The notes beneath the pieces are model-generated. The model was not told where the DNA came from. It worked only from the letters and a program-made list of their open reading frames with translations, and did no database searches. Below are positions 51,059-62,610 of a stretch of 64,000 nt of DNA, piece after piece. The first letter of the stretch is position 1. Every line of letters starts with the position of its first letter. This stretch comes from Sphagnum compactum. Taxonomy: Eukaryota > Bryophyta > Sphagnopsida > Sphagnales. The DNA is taken from the NCBI GenBank assembly GCA_965153455.1, contig OZ234493.1, forward strand, positions 8,918,213 through 8,982,212. The letters are read 5' to 3'. The translations under genes and the position numbers were made by a program.

Positions 51059-53505
51059 CCAAGCTCGAAGAAGCTCATTCTTTTACACACAAGAATCTGC
51101 TCAAAAGGTAATTTCCTCTTTGTCCTCCCAATTTGACACCTGATTGTGTGAACTATCACACCACAATTGTGATCCTGTCAAACCCTAATTTTGATGCAGC
51201 TCTTCCATGTACATGCAAATGGTCACACTACTTTCATTACTTGTTGGTGGGGGTACTGCTGTTATTCCTATAGAGGATGTAAGTTTTTGGCCTCAAATTT
51301 CTGGAAACATATCAATGCCAACATTTCACATGGTACACAGGATTTCCCACAATACACCAGATTTTGCTCCACATGCATAAAAAGGAAGCCAGAGGCAGAG
51401 TAGGTATCCAATCCTGTGGTTTATCCTTGGTGCCTGCAGTTTTAGCAGATCTTCAAGCATTGTTCCAGGCTACAGTGTTGGAAGCTAATGCAATGCCGGA
51501 GGCCCGTCATCAGATGATCTCAAATCCGTTTCAGAAGCACGAGCCAAATAAATCTGGGATAGTTGGAAAACCCACTGGAAGTGAGCTTGCAATTTTTAGT
51601 GACAATGGAGTAATTTAGAAGCCTGGAGTGGTCAGTGACGTTAGCATTCAAGGTCCAAATGTGACAAACGGCTATTGAAATAACTCTGATGCCGATAGGA
51701 CAGAAATATACTTTGGGTGGTTTCATACTGGTGACTGGGTTTTGGGGATGAGTAAGCTTATCTCACATTGCCTTGCTGCATCAGAGAGCTTGTTAATCAT
51801 GGAGGTAAGTGGGTAAGTATGAAGACAGAGGGGAATTATATATATTTGGAAGGATGACAAGTTATCTCAAGCTTGTGTCTCTCTTTGTATGTTGTTAATT
51901 GTACTGTAGTTGGTCAAGAAAACATGGTGATTATTACTTGGACAGTGGAAACTAATGGTTTTGCTCAGGAACTCCAGGTGAAGTGTTCCAATTTCATGGT
52001 GTAATGTGATAGTTACTTTCAGTAGCAGAGCAAGTTTGTGTTATTTGTTTTATTGAGTTTCCTTTGGAGCTCCAGATGCACATTTTGGTGAAGAAGTAAT
52101 TGTACCAACTTGCTGTGGACAATAGGCACTGGTTCCATGAGAAAGGCTAGGGATTAAAGATTCACATAGCGCTGCTCCCTACCTCTCTCTTCAGCATTGC
52201 TCTGTTGATCAAAATTGGCATGATGACATGTACGTCTCTCCCAATGTACTGGTTAATAGCCAATGCCAAGCAACTATTTGCCACAACTCTCAAGTTGCCC
52301 ATGATAATTGGTATTGAGCTTCAGCAAAAATCTGATTATGTGTACACTTGACTTGGCTTGGAAAGCAGAGTTGAGTTATATGATGCTAATGGATATCAAA
52401 CCCCTCTTTCTGGAGTCAGGTTAATGCAGCAATTGTACTGATCAAAGGTATAGCGGCCACATAAAAAGATGTACAAGAATTTTGCAGGAAAAATTTGGCA
52501 TGATTCAAGACATGTGTATATTCTTTGCTGACGAACTGTCCCACATGGCCAGTGGAAAACTTCAGTGTTGCATTCTTGCAGAACATTTTGTCAACGATAT
52601 GTCTAAGGAGTCAAGCTCAGGATTACAAAATTTCCTGTGTTGTGCAGAATTTTTTGTTGGTATGCAGGGTTGGTCTAGTGAATAAATCTGCTTCATTGCT
52701 TCATCATGAGCAATCAGCTGGGTGCTTCGGGCTATTTAGCAGGAAAGCCTGGTTTGCTATCCACAGCATCAGATACTGGCTGTCTACAGGGGGTTGCAGG
52801 GATAAGTAGTGCAATGATCAATACATGGCCCTTCATGTTAGTCGCAGGGTCAAGTGTGCAGACTGACATTGGGAAAGGGGATTTCAAGGAGCTTGATCAG
52901 ATGGGGATTGTAAAGCCCTCATTCTGGAAACGCACACAAGATTTCTGAGATTCCTGGAGTTATTCACAAGCATAGCATCAGCAGTTGCTGGCTGACCTAG
53001 AGGTACTTACGTCAAGATATCTTCAGATGTTCTACACAAAGATGTGACAGAGATGAGGCAAAACTGTTGCTTGTGTGTGTAGAGCCATCAATTTTGATCT
53101 AGGCTAGAGGGATGGCTCTGAAGGAGCTTTTGGTTGGACACAAGGAAATGACAGAAGCAGTTGCTCTTGAAATGCTAAGGAGCCTTGACAGTTTCCGTAA
53201 GGGGGCCATGAACTCACGTGCTTGAAAAGTGATCACAACCAGATGTATGGACACTGTAGGTTATACCCAGTTTCATGCTTTTGCAGATTATATTGACTGA
53301 AAAATGTCTCTGATTTTGAATGCTGAATATCATTTGCATTTCAATGAGAGCCTGGTCAATTGATATTTTGAGACTCATTACCTGTCTTGTTCCTGAACAT
53401 TTTTGGCTTGCATGCTGCTCACAATCTGGATTGAGTGAGGAAGCCCAGAAGCCAGCTGTGATCAACATTACAGTTAACCCATCTGATGGCTCTGAAAGTG
53501 TCTGA
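51059..53505 (+). pseudogene. AAE3/HACL: Decayed AAE3-HACL fusion (oxalyl-CoA synthetase plus oxalyl-CoA decarboxylase)
   Basis: Plant AAE3 pieces appear in order: a weak match to the ATP-loop exon ending at AAAAG/GTAATT (51108); LFHVH and ASNFWKHINAN after an acceptor at 51198; AVLADLQALFQATVLEA, HQMISNP, KSGIVGKPTGSE and VTNGY; FHTGD (about 51720); a frameshifted IRELVNHGGK; FGAPDAHFGEEV (52063); and, after acceptor TTTTGCAG, the C-terminal ASGKLQCCILAEHFVN (to about 52600). HACL pieces follow at once: FFVGMQG, ICFIA then HHEQSAG, GYLAGKPGLLSTASDTG, VAGISSAMINTWPFMLVAGS, IGKGDFKELDQM, SEIPGVIHKH and a worn FRKGAMNSRA. The C-terminal end is EAQKPAVINITVNPSDGSES before a stop at 53505. AAE3 activates oxalate to oxalyl-CoA in the cytosol; HACL/OXC decarboxylates it to formyl-CoA using thiamine diphosphate. 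Several frameshifts, stops and loss of the HACL centre show it is dead. Splice sites remain, so it is not a retrocopy. Confidence 0.85.
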
Positions 53506-56500
53506 ATTGGACATCCAAACTAGGAAATATTTTGTTATGTTGCTAGTTGCCATTGATTCTGTTCTGCCGGCAGATTTGGGAAAAACTGACTTCAGTTTCT
53601 CACATGACCTGACCTCATTGTGTGAAGGCGTTTAGATCAGGGAGCTAAATGCTCTTTTGAAAAAGCTGTGGGACAAAAATGACTGCTCACTTCAGGTGGG
53701 CTGACACCTAATACATTGTTGCAGGAATTCCAGAACTTCTCTATTTAAGGATGTTCTAAATGTGATGGTCTGATCATGAAGCTGACACTATATGAGCTCA
53801 TCTGTGTCAGCCTGAGGTGATGAAATAATATTGCAATGGTATGACCCTGGAGACTGGCTATACATGCTCACACTAACCTCATCTCTGTATGGTTGAGTTG
53901 ATGGAATGATGGAAAACTGGGGGGAGTTACCAGAAACATATTTTGTTGCCAATCATAGTTCTTCTGTGGATGTGATATGGTTCTGTGATAATGATCATCC
54001 CAAACATTTGCTTTTTTGTAGTGTTACAAATCACATGTGAGCAGAAAAGTCTTATGGCAAATAATGTTACACTTAACTTGCCTCTCCCTGTCCTCCATTT
54101 CAACACTCACGGACATTTATTTGAAGCCATAGCTGACTTTGCTGAGTTGTAGTACCTTGCCACTGCAAAGGTCCACTCTTGACAGACTGTAAATTGTGCT
54201 TCCATATAGATGAGCATTCTTTGCATCCTCATAAGTACTGTTGCAGCAATCGGGCATGAAGATGGGATTCCCTGCATGTGCATGCACCACCGAATTGAAC
54301 CTTCAGCTGTTGAATATCTAATTATTGGAGTGGGGACAATCTCCTTATATGCTTCAACCTTTTAGCATATTGGACTCATCTTGTTCTGTATTTGAATATT
54401 TCAACTACCCAATTCTCCACTTTCTCAATCATTCATTTGTTGAATTGGTGTTGCAACTTAAATGATTCCCTCGACAATAATTGTCCACCCTTTGAGCTTT
54501 GGAGCATAGGCTATGTTTATCTTTGCGTGTCAACGGACACTTTTTTTCCTCTTAACAGCTTGTGGAGACCAATTAACTACACAGAATTGAACATCAGTAG
54601 AACAATCATAGTTCAAGTAGGTCCAGAATAGGAACTTTAGAATCTCCTTTTTGAATTGGTGCTCTGCCCTTTTACAAGGCTGAAATGTTGGGAGGCCATC
54701 CATTCTATGACTATTCCCAGCTGAAAGCTCTTATTGCCAGAATTCTCATGGGAACAACCATTGCAGTCACTCATCCAGAATTTTGAGGGAATAACATGTC
54801 ATTTTTTAGAGTTCTTCATATTGCATAAATCTCATCCAAGGTCATCATCAATTACATGTCTGTATCTCGGTATCCATGATTTAACATAATAGTTCAATGA
54901 CATTGTCAAGGATCATGAATTGATCATGAACAATCTTCCTGTTTTTTCTAAAAATGTAATCTTCCCCTTTGAGAAAGGTCAAATCCTTCTTATAGAAAAA
55001 AGGTGAGAAAATCCTTTATGTAAGATAATGGGCACACACACCTGACTATTGTGCTGTGCACCTACAAGTTTTGGGCTTGCCTGCAAGACTTACCTGACAC
55101 AATGATCAAGGGCTTTGCTCATTTTCTGAACGGTTTCCAGTACAATAATGATGATGGAGCAAATACTCTGGCTCTTCTTTATTGGGTAGGGTAAGGCCCT
55201 AGGGTGAAGGCAGTAGGGGCAAGGCTCAACTAGGCTCAAGCACCGATATGTTTGTTTCTAGTATTCTTAATTGTGCACTTAATTGGACTGATGCCACTTT
55301 TTTCTGAACCAAAGTTTTGACGGGATGGGATCCACGAACACTCACGCCACTCGTCTATCTGCAGAGGGTGAGCGTTTGGCGTCTTGCATCCAAATAATGG
55401 ACTCCTGCAATGCAGTGCGGGTGATGATATGGAGAACTCTTTGGGTCCCACTCATTACCCAAAATGTTCATCGTAATTATTTCAACACGATTTCGACACG
55501 GAATAGTCCTCCGCCGGCCCGGTCCCACGTAATAATTCCACCACCAAGGGATTCGGGAGAGGATAGATCTATCGCCACCGGGTTGGAAGCGCCATCATCC
55601 TCAATTATTTTCTTTCCTAGCGTCAGTCATTTCACCGACTTTCCTGATCACTTGGAGCAGTAATTGCTAGATGTCCCCGCCCATCATCTCTTATCCAAGA
55701 GATATCAAAAATCCTACCAACCAATTCCTAGCTGCGCTTCCCTTGTGAGAATTATACCAGCGGTAACACTCTAGCTCGAAGTAATCCATGAAAAATTTGC
55801 AAACAGTTGTAAAGAAGCTGTAGTAGTAGATCGAGGAGAGAGACGTCGGAGAACGTTAAACAACCCAATTAATGGAACTTTGCGGGGTGACAGAAAAAGG
55901 CCTTGGTCGCCCCTGCACAGTTCTGCTTACAGGGTTTGACTAAAAATTTGTAAAAGTGAGAAATAAATACAAATTTTGATGATGAATTGTTAATTCAAGC
56001 AGAAAGTAGACTGTGAAATTCTTGCAGAACACATCACAACGTCCACCGCGCGGTTCTGCGCAAAACGATGCACGGCACAAAACGACAAGACTTGCAAAGT
56101 TCGATGGGGAAGGGGTGTTTAACGTCCCTCAGAGATCAGAGAGACCAGCTACTTCTGATTGGTATCTTTCCACTCCAATCCATTTCATGGGTTTTTTTCC
56201 ACGCACTGGCATGTAGCCGAAATTTCGGTGTCCAGACATGTCTGCAGGTAGACTGCCATTGTCTGACTGATATGGGGTTGGTCAGGAAGTAAGTTATATA
56301 GAAAACGATTCTGGTCTCATGAGTCATGGCCCATGCAGGAGATGCATGGTGGAGGAGCAAAAATTTATGGCCGTGACGTGATGGGTGAAGACTTCAAGAC
56401 TTTTACATGATCAGTTGAATATGGTCAGAAGTATGATTCCAATCTCACGTAGATATATAGAGCGGGAATCGATCACAGCTGGATTGGTACCAGTGAAGAT

Positions 56501-57660
56501 ATATTACTGAGCATCGACTCAAGTCCTTGACACCAGCCGCGTGTGGACATTAGGATGTCAGACCTAGATGTTCGGCATGGCCGGGGCTAGTGCATGATGA
56601 TCTCAAGCACCGCGTAGTCTCAAGTGTCATGTGCTGACGGGATCTGTATGGAGGACCTAAAAGTGAAAGACATCATGAGTACCACTAGATACTGTAATCA
56701 TTAATCCTAGTCTTTCTGTAAGCTGCGAAAGCATTGGAATCTAATCTGTAATCTGCTGGTCTAGAACTTTCGGATTTTGGTTGGCCCAGTACAGAAGACT
56801 TGTAGATGTACTACTTGTCTGGGATTTCTCTCAAATGCTTCTTCCCCTTTTGTGCATTCATTCCAGCACTTATTGGATGGAGGCGCTGCATGCATGCGCC
56901 GCTGGGTGGTGAGATGTCCGTTTGTAGTGGTATTCTGTTCCATGAGACTCTTCTTCTACTTCGTCCTCTTGGATTGAAAGCACTTTCGCCCCTTACTTTT
57001 CATGATCGTTATTTGCTGCTTCTATCCTACTACGTCACTCTGTTGGAGTTTCCTTTTGCATCCCTTAGAACACTCTAGCTCTTCTTGTTTCTCTGCCGAC
57101 GTTGAAGAGAGGCAGCCTCTAGCGACTTTTAGAGAAACCACGCTTGTAGAACCCGCAATTATGCAGCTCGCAAGTCTCCCATCAAAGGTAGCTTACAACC
57201 TCCAGCAACCCTACTTCAATCTTTGTTTTTTGCAACCTATGAGTACCTGCTTTCTATGGGTTTCTTTCGCCCGTGCATTGCTTCTTGACAATAGGACACA
57301 TGATGATCTGCAGTTAATGGTCGTATGCACCTCGTAGAGCGGAGCCATCATATACCCAGTCCCTAGTCCCCAGTCTTATAAACGAATTCCCTCCTGATCT
57401 GCAGGCCCAATTGCACCTGATGGAAGGTGCAATTGCCATTTCAATGCACTCTAGAGTCTACAGCCAATTGTTGCAGACACAACAATATTTGAGGATTTGC
57501 ACTGTGAAACAGGCAGCTCTCCAACACAAATTGCACCAATATTAGATACGAGGGTTGGACTGAATGCATGTAGCGGTTGCCTGAAAAAAGAACTAAGCAA
57601 CTTCACAACGGTCCACAAGCTAGCTAGGCATCTGGAGATCATTTCTTGGTTCTGAAGATC
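53506..57660. other. Intergenic region without a supported gene
   Basis: No recognised gene. Around 54660-54787 (+) one frame stays open for about 38 codons and reads plausibly (KAEMLGGHPFYDYSQLKAL), ending at a TGA; the family was not identified. Open frames at 55325-55663 and 56777-57337 lack motifs. The last kilobase before 57661 is probably promoter and leader of the receptor-kinase gene. Confidence 0.4.
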
Positions 57661-60600
57661 ATGGCGCTGTACTCATGCCACAAGAGAATAATCATTACCG
57701 CAATGCTCGTATTGGGAATTTTGACAATTCCCAAACTGGGACATGCAAGCTTCGAAGGCGATGTGCTTATCAACAATATCAGACCTGCACTAGATCCATC
57801 TGGTCAGCTTCTTCAGTCGTGGACTCGAGGAGGCAATCCTTGTTCAGGCACATTCAAAGGAGTGACATGTAATTCAGGTATTGTAATCTGGTTTCTTCGA
57901 GACCAATAGCTGATTTAGGATCTCGACACTTCGCTGAACACTTGAATGTAGAGGGAAATTCATTGCGAAAACGTGTTGATAGATTCACGGTTCCTAGTTT
58001 GATTCACGATGAGCCAGCTTGATGCTTGTGACCGGAGATTGTTGTAAGTTCATGTCCTGGCAAGAATATGTACTGATGGGCACTTTCTTCTGGAGTTACC
58101 AGGGGGCAGTGTCGCGAATATCTCGTTGCAAAGATGCGGCTTATCAGGCTCTATTCCTTCACAATTCGGCCTCCTTTCGAGCTTGCAAGGTACATCCTAT
58201 TAATGCACCCTCACATAGCTTAATTAGTTGTGTTGTGATCTTCTTGTTGCCGGAGGTGGACATCTTATTCATCATATGTCGTGTTGGTGTTGATGCCTTC
58301 TGCAGTGCTGGAGATTTGCTGCAACAACTTAACTGGGAGCATCCCGGAATCACTCGGCAGCCTGCATCTGACGTCCCTTGATGTTCATGACAACTCTCTC
58401 TCCGGTCCGGTACCAACAGGTGAGTAAATGTGAAGATGATCAAAGAGTGCACACTGCACAAGCTGCCTAATCAGATACACATTTGTTTCATGGCGATTGT
58501 TATAGCCTTTGCGAATTGTGATCCTAAGAGCATGTGCTCCCCCAGCTGTGCTCAGTATGTGACCCTGCACAAAAAATTTTGGATGAACAAAAAGTCGACA
58601 TATGGCGGTTTGGCTCAGTAAAATGGTTTTGGCCCAGCATTTTTGCACACTTTTCTGAGGCTGGTAAAAGGCACAGCAAAGCCTAATAGCTGCTAAAGAA
58701 GAGTGTAGTGAATGTGATATGACTGTTGCTCCCTGTTTCTCATTGGCCAATCGTAATGATTGCTCCAGGTGGTTTGCTATTAGTAGTCTCCCACCGATTT
58801 GCGATCCCAGCTTTAGTTCTATGGGTGGGGTTTAAAAAAAAAGTACAATAGTATACTTGGATGTGAGAAATACTTTTGTAGGGTCACATACTGAACACCG
58901 ATGGAGATGGTCTAAAAAGGCAGGCCACAGACTGTACTCTATGTGAAGCAAATGTGAACTGAAATGGAGAACAAAGTTTTTAAGTGCCCAGTTGAATTTG
59001 GTTTGCTCATAGTGGAATATTGTGCACCTTTGTTCAGGATTGATCCATGCAGCTGGTAGCTTCAACTATGGCAACAATAGTGGGCTCTGCAGCAGCGCCG
59101 GGAATGACACAATTCTTCCGAGAATACCTGTCTGTGAGTCTATAATCCAAGGCAACGTGAAATCCTTGTCCAGCTTGAATATGCTGAAGATGGTTGCAAG
59201 TATTTGCATGGCAGTTTTCATTGCCATGTTGGGAAGCACAATCGTGATCTTGTTCTTTGTTTGGGTCCGATCAAGAAGAAGACCCCGCATTAGTGACGGC
59301 TCAGAAACCTATAGCATCCCCAAAGAGGACACGTCCCAAGAATGTGAGACCGAATTGAAGGTTGCTGAGACTAGCAGCAGTTCCAACAGATTTTTCAGGA
59401 GCTTTCGAAGCACACGCGGTAGCTATGGATCAACTTTACAAGGCAGCTCCTGCGGTGGAAGTATGTCGGATCACCAGCTAGCGAGGGCGCTTGCAGCATC
59501 GTCGTTTGCATCATCAGATCAGGAGAGCCCAATACCACCTAGTCCGTCAGAATTTCGGTTATGGATTTCGCTCAACGAGCTGGAGATTGCCACAAATTAT
59601 TTCTCCCAGATGAATCTTCTTCGAAAATCCGCGCACTCGGCAGTCTACAAAGGAACGCTGCCATCTGATGGTTCCGCAGTTGCTGTCAAATGCGTATATA
59701 ATACACGGTTTTGGTTTGGGAAGAAAGACCTGCGGTTTGTAATCGAAGCTTTGACACATATCAGCCATGAGAACGTGGTCCAGCTCAAGGGCTTTTGCGT
59801 AACCAAAGGTGGATCTGAATGCTTTCTGGTCTACCCTTTTGTGGCTGGTGGCACTCTTGAGCAGCGTCTCCATGGAAATGTCTCTCAAGAAAAGTTCCTC
59901 GATTGGGCAATGAGGGTGAAAATCATGGGCGATGTTGCAAAAGGTATGTATTTATGTATTTTGTTCTATCATGCGTCTCTCATCAAATGGAAGAATTAGT
60001 TAATTGCAAAAATGTAGCCAAACCCAATCTACGTAATCTTTTAAAAAAAGTGATGCATGCTTGTCTTTCTTTGAACCTACCTCTTCCAAGCCCAACTATC
60101 TCACTCCTTTGCCCTACTACATGCCCCGCGTACATGGATATGAAACAGGCAAAAAAACATTGTGCTTGTAACCAAGTGCAAAATTAGAAAAGAATTGTTT
60201 TATCACCAAATTTCTTCAAGGGAATTGTGAATGTAGGAAAACCCAATATTATCAGGTGCCCTCTGAAAAGATATTGCCATAGAGTGGGAGAACATTGACA
60301 AGCATTTTACTGGGAAAGTGCCATTTGTAAACCAGCCCAGTTCATGTTTCTTTTGCAGGGCTTCAGTACTTGCATGACGGTGGGAAGCAAGCAATTGTTC
60401 ATCAAAACTTGTGGGCAGGAAACATACTACTTTCAGACAAAGATGGAATGGCTCTACTATCAGATTATGGCTTGAATGACATCATAGCAGAAGAAGACAC
60501 ATACTCCAGACAAAAACTATTGGCATCATTAGGGTATTTGGCACCAGAGTACGGGTACATGGCACGCCTAAATGACAAATCTGAGGTTTACTCATTCGGA

Positions 60601-60876
60601 GCACTCTCTCTTGAACTACTAACAGGCAGAAGACCTGTTTTTGTTGATGGAAAAAACTGCTCGAGTTTCATCAGCACATATACTTGGGTTAAGACATTGT
60701 TGCAGTCAACTGGAAACATCAGTGAGGTCATAGATCCAAGGTTAGGATCACTGTATCCAGCTACCAAGGCAGCAGGGCTCCTTAACATTGCTCTTTCATG
60801 TATGGCGGAGAGTCCATTCGATAGGCCAACTATGGGGAATGTAGTCGAAAAGTTAAATGCGTGGGATGGACACTAA
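57661..60876 (+). CDS. Short LRR receptor-like pseudokinase (At5g51560-like)
   Basis: Five exons keep frame and give 613 residues: 57661-57877, 58103-58189, 58306-58419, 59038-59943 and 60359-60876. The start is the first in-frame ATG (MALYSCHKR). A signal peptide (about 1-29) is followed by an LRR N-cap with SWTRGGNPCSGTFKGVTC. Only about three leucine-rich repeats follow (ISLQRCGLSGSIPSQFG, LEICCNNLTGSIPESLG, LDVHDNSLSGPVPTG), against about eight in Arabidopsis At5g51560. A membrane helix lies near 189-213 (FIAMLGSTIVILFFVWV), then a Ser-rich juxtamembrane region and a kinase fold. The ATP lysine is kept (AVAVKCV). The catalytic HRD is VHQN, lacking the Asp, and DFG is DYG; APEYGYM is kept. 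It is therefore probably a catalytically weak or dead receptor at the plasma membrane, as in its Arabidopsis relative. All introns end phase 1, the usual LRR exon phase, which would allow in-frame LRR exon loss. A dispersed repeat lies in intron 3. Confidence 0.85.
58729..58808 (+). repeat. Dispersed repeat, copy 2
   Basis: Partner of 17259-17335, sharing GTGGTTTGCTATTAGTAG and TCTCCCACC, here in intron 3 of the receptor-like kinase gene. Confidence 0.75.
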
Positions 60877-62610
60877 GCTTCTTACATCATTAATTGTGTT
60901 CACTCTCATTGTACAGTAACGTCTACAGCATAGACACACTGTTTTGAGGAATGCTTTCTGTTGTTGTGTGTTGCACATGGACTCTTGTAATTTTATGTAA
61001 TTTTCTCTTCCTTGATTTTCACTGGAGCTGGAAAGCCTTGGACACTTAAGAAGGCTGAGATTTGTTTGTTAGTGGGATCTGAATAAAGAGGTCCCCATAC
61101 TTTTCAAATAATCAGTCATCAGACTCAGTATACTTTGGCAATAAACTGTCATCAGAAGTTAGATCTTAGGAAACGAACACACATCATCGTCACAGAAATA
61201 TGGTGATAGTCATTTTGCATTTTAGTCCAATTCAAATTATAGATACCAGTAATGGTCTTGGGATGCTATCAACAAGTCAGAATTCTTGAAGTCTGAAGAC
61301 AATAATGCAGAGATTAAATTTTGCATCTAGCACAACCACAAATGATTATATGGCATTGAAGTAGTAAAGGTTTAACCAGCAAGCCCTCTTTAGCCCATGT
61401 TCTCGGTATTTCTAAGATGTCTTCCTAAGAATGTTCTGGTTATTTTTAGGTGCAACAAAGGGCCTCCTGCAACCTAAGGATGGATCTTGAAGAACCCAGC
61501 TGTTCACCACTTGAATGGATACTGAGCATCTCATAAAGTGAAAGATAAAAACTTCTGCACCATTACTGACTGTAAATAATGACTCAACAGCAAGGTGATA
61601 GAGATTTCAGATCTAAAAACGTATCAGCAAACAAACAAAAACAAGAGAAACCTCACCCTAAAGAATAGAGAAAACAGAAGCAAGAATAAGGAGCAGTTGA
61701 ATAACAGCAACAGACACTTGTGTTCAGCAACCTTTGACAGCAATATGTATGGTATTGACAAACTACCACAACATTCCCACTGACTTTAGACACACATCTT
61801 AAGCACCCTTCAACAGCAACATGTATGGTATTGCCCAACTACCACAACATCCCACTAACTACATCAGCTACTGGATGTGTAACTATGTCTCTCATAGGAA
61901 TCGAGAAATATCCATTCTCACCATTAAGAACAAGAAAAACAAGGTTAACACTTCTGCATAAAGACACAGAAATTTCCAGAGAAGGATAGTCAAAACTGAG
62001 AGCAAATGACCATAAAACAAATACCAAACAAGGACAAAAAAAAATAATAGACATGCTTGCAGTATGAACAACAGTGCCAGTCTCACACCTGCTCAGGGAC
62101 CATCAACAGTGTGGTGGATATATAACAAACATACTGAGAAAATTCTCCCAGTAATGGGAAAACATAGCCATTAAACTGCATAGCTCAACAAAACATAACA
62201 GAGAAGCAGAAAACCAACGAAACCATAAGGATAGTGGAATATAACCAGAGAGAGAAAGAAGAAAAGAAATAAAAGAGAAGGAAAGGAAAACCTCAAACAA
62301 AATAAGCTGGAAAAAAACTGAACTTAAAAGGGCATGAACTTCTGAGGACAGGACAGAAGCCAAATTGCAGACCTGGTGCCGGTACAGCTACACCTGGTGA
62401 ATGTTGAGGAAGATAAATCTTGCCTTATTCATCAGAAATAGAGTGAAGTTTGTTCAACTGTTTGCAACTTAAGTGACAAAAAGTTTGGGTACCATTACAG
62501 GCACCACTCCTGAACCACTTATCATGAAATCAAACCCTTTGAACATGGCATCAGGCAACATTGTTCCTCTGATCATAGTCTGTGGTTTGATTCCTCCACA
62601 ACTGAGGAAC
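60877..62610. other. Convergent intergenic region
   Basis: This holds the 3' ends of two convergent genes, the receptor-like kinase (+) and the CCHC protein (-). A worn local duplication lies at 61729-61866 (AACATGTATGGTATTG and ACTACCACAACAT words, period about 76 bp). The 61.6-62.4 kb part is purine-rich on the plus strand. No gene is supported. Confidence 0.5.

Noticed and set aside
55325-55663. 112-codon open frame
   Set aside because: No recognisable motif, no neighbouring exon and no conserved features.
56777-57337. Hydrophobic open frames before the receptor-kinase gene
   Set aside because: Overlapping frames with no motif; more likely promoter and leader of the downstream gene.
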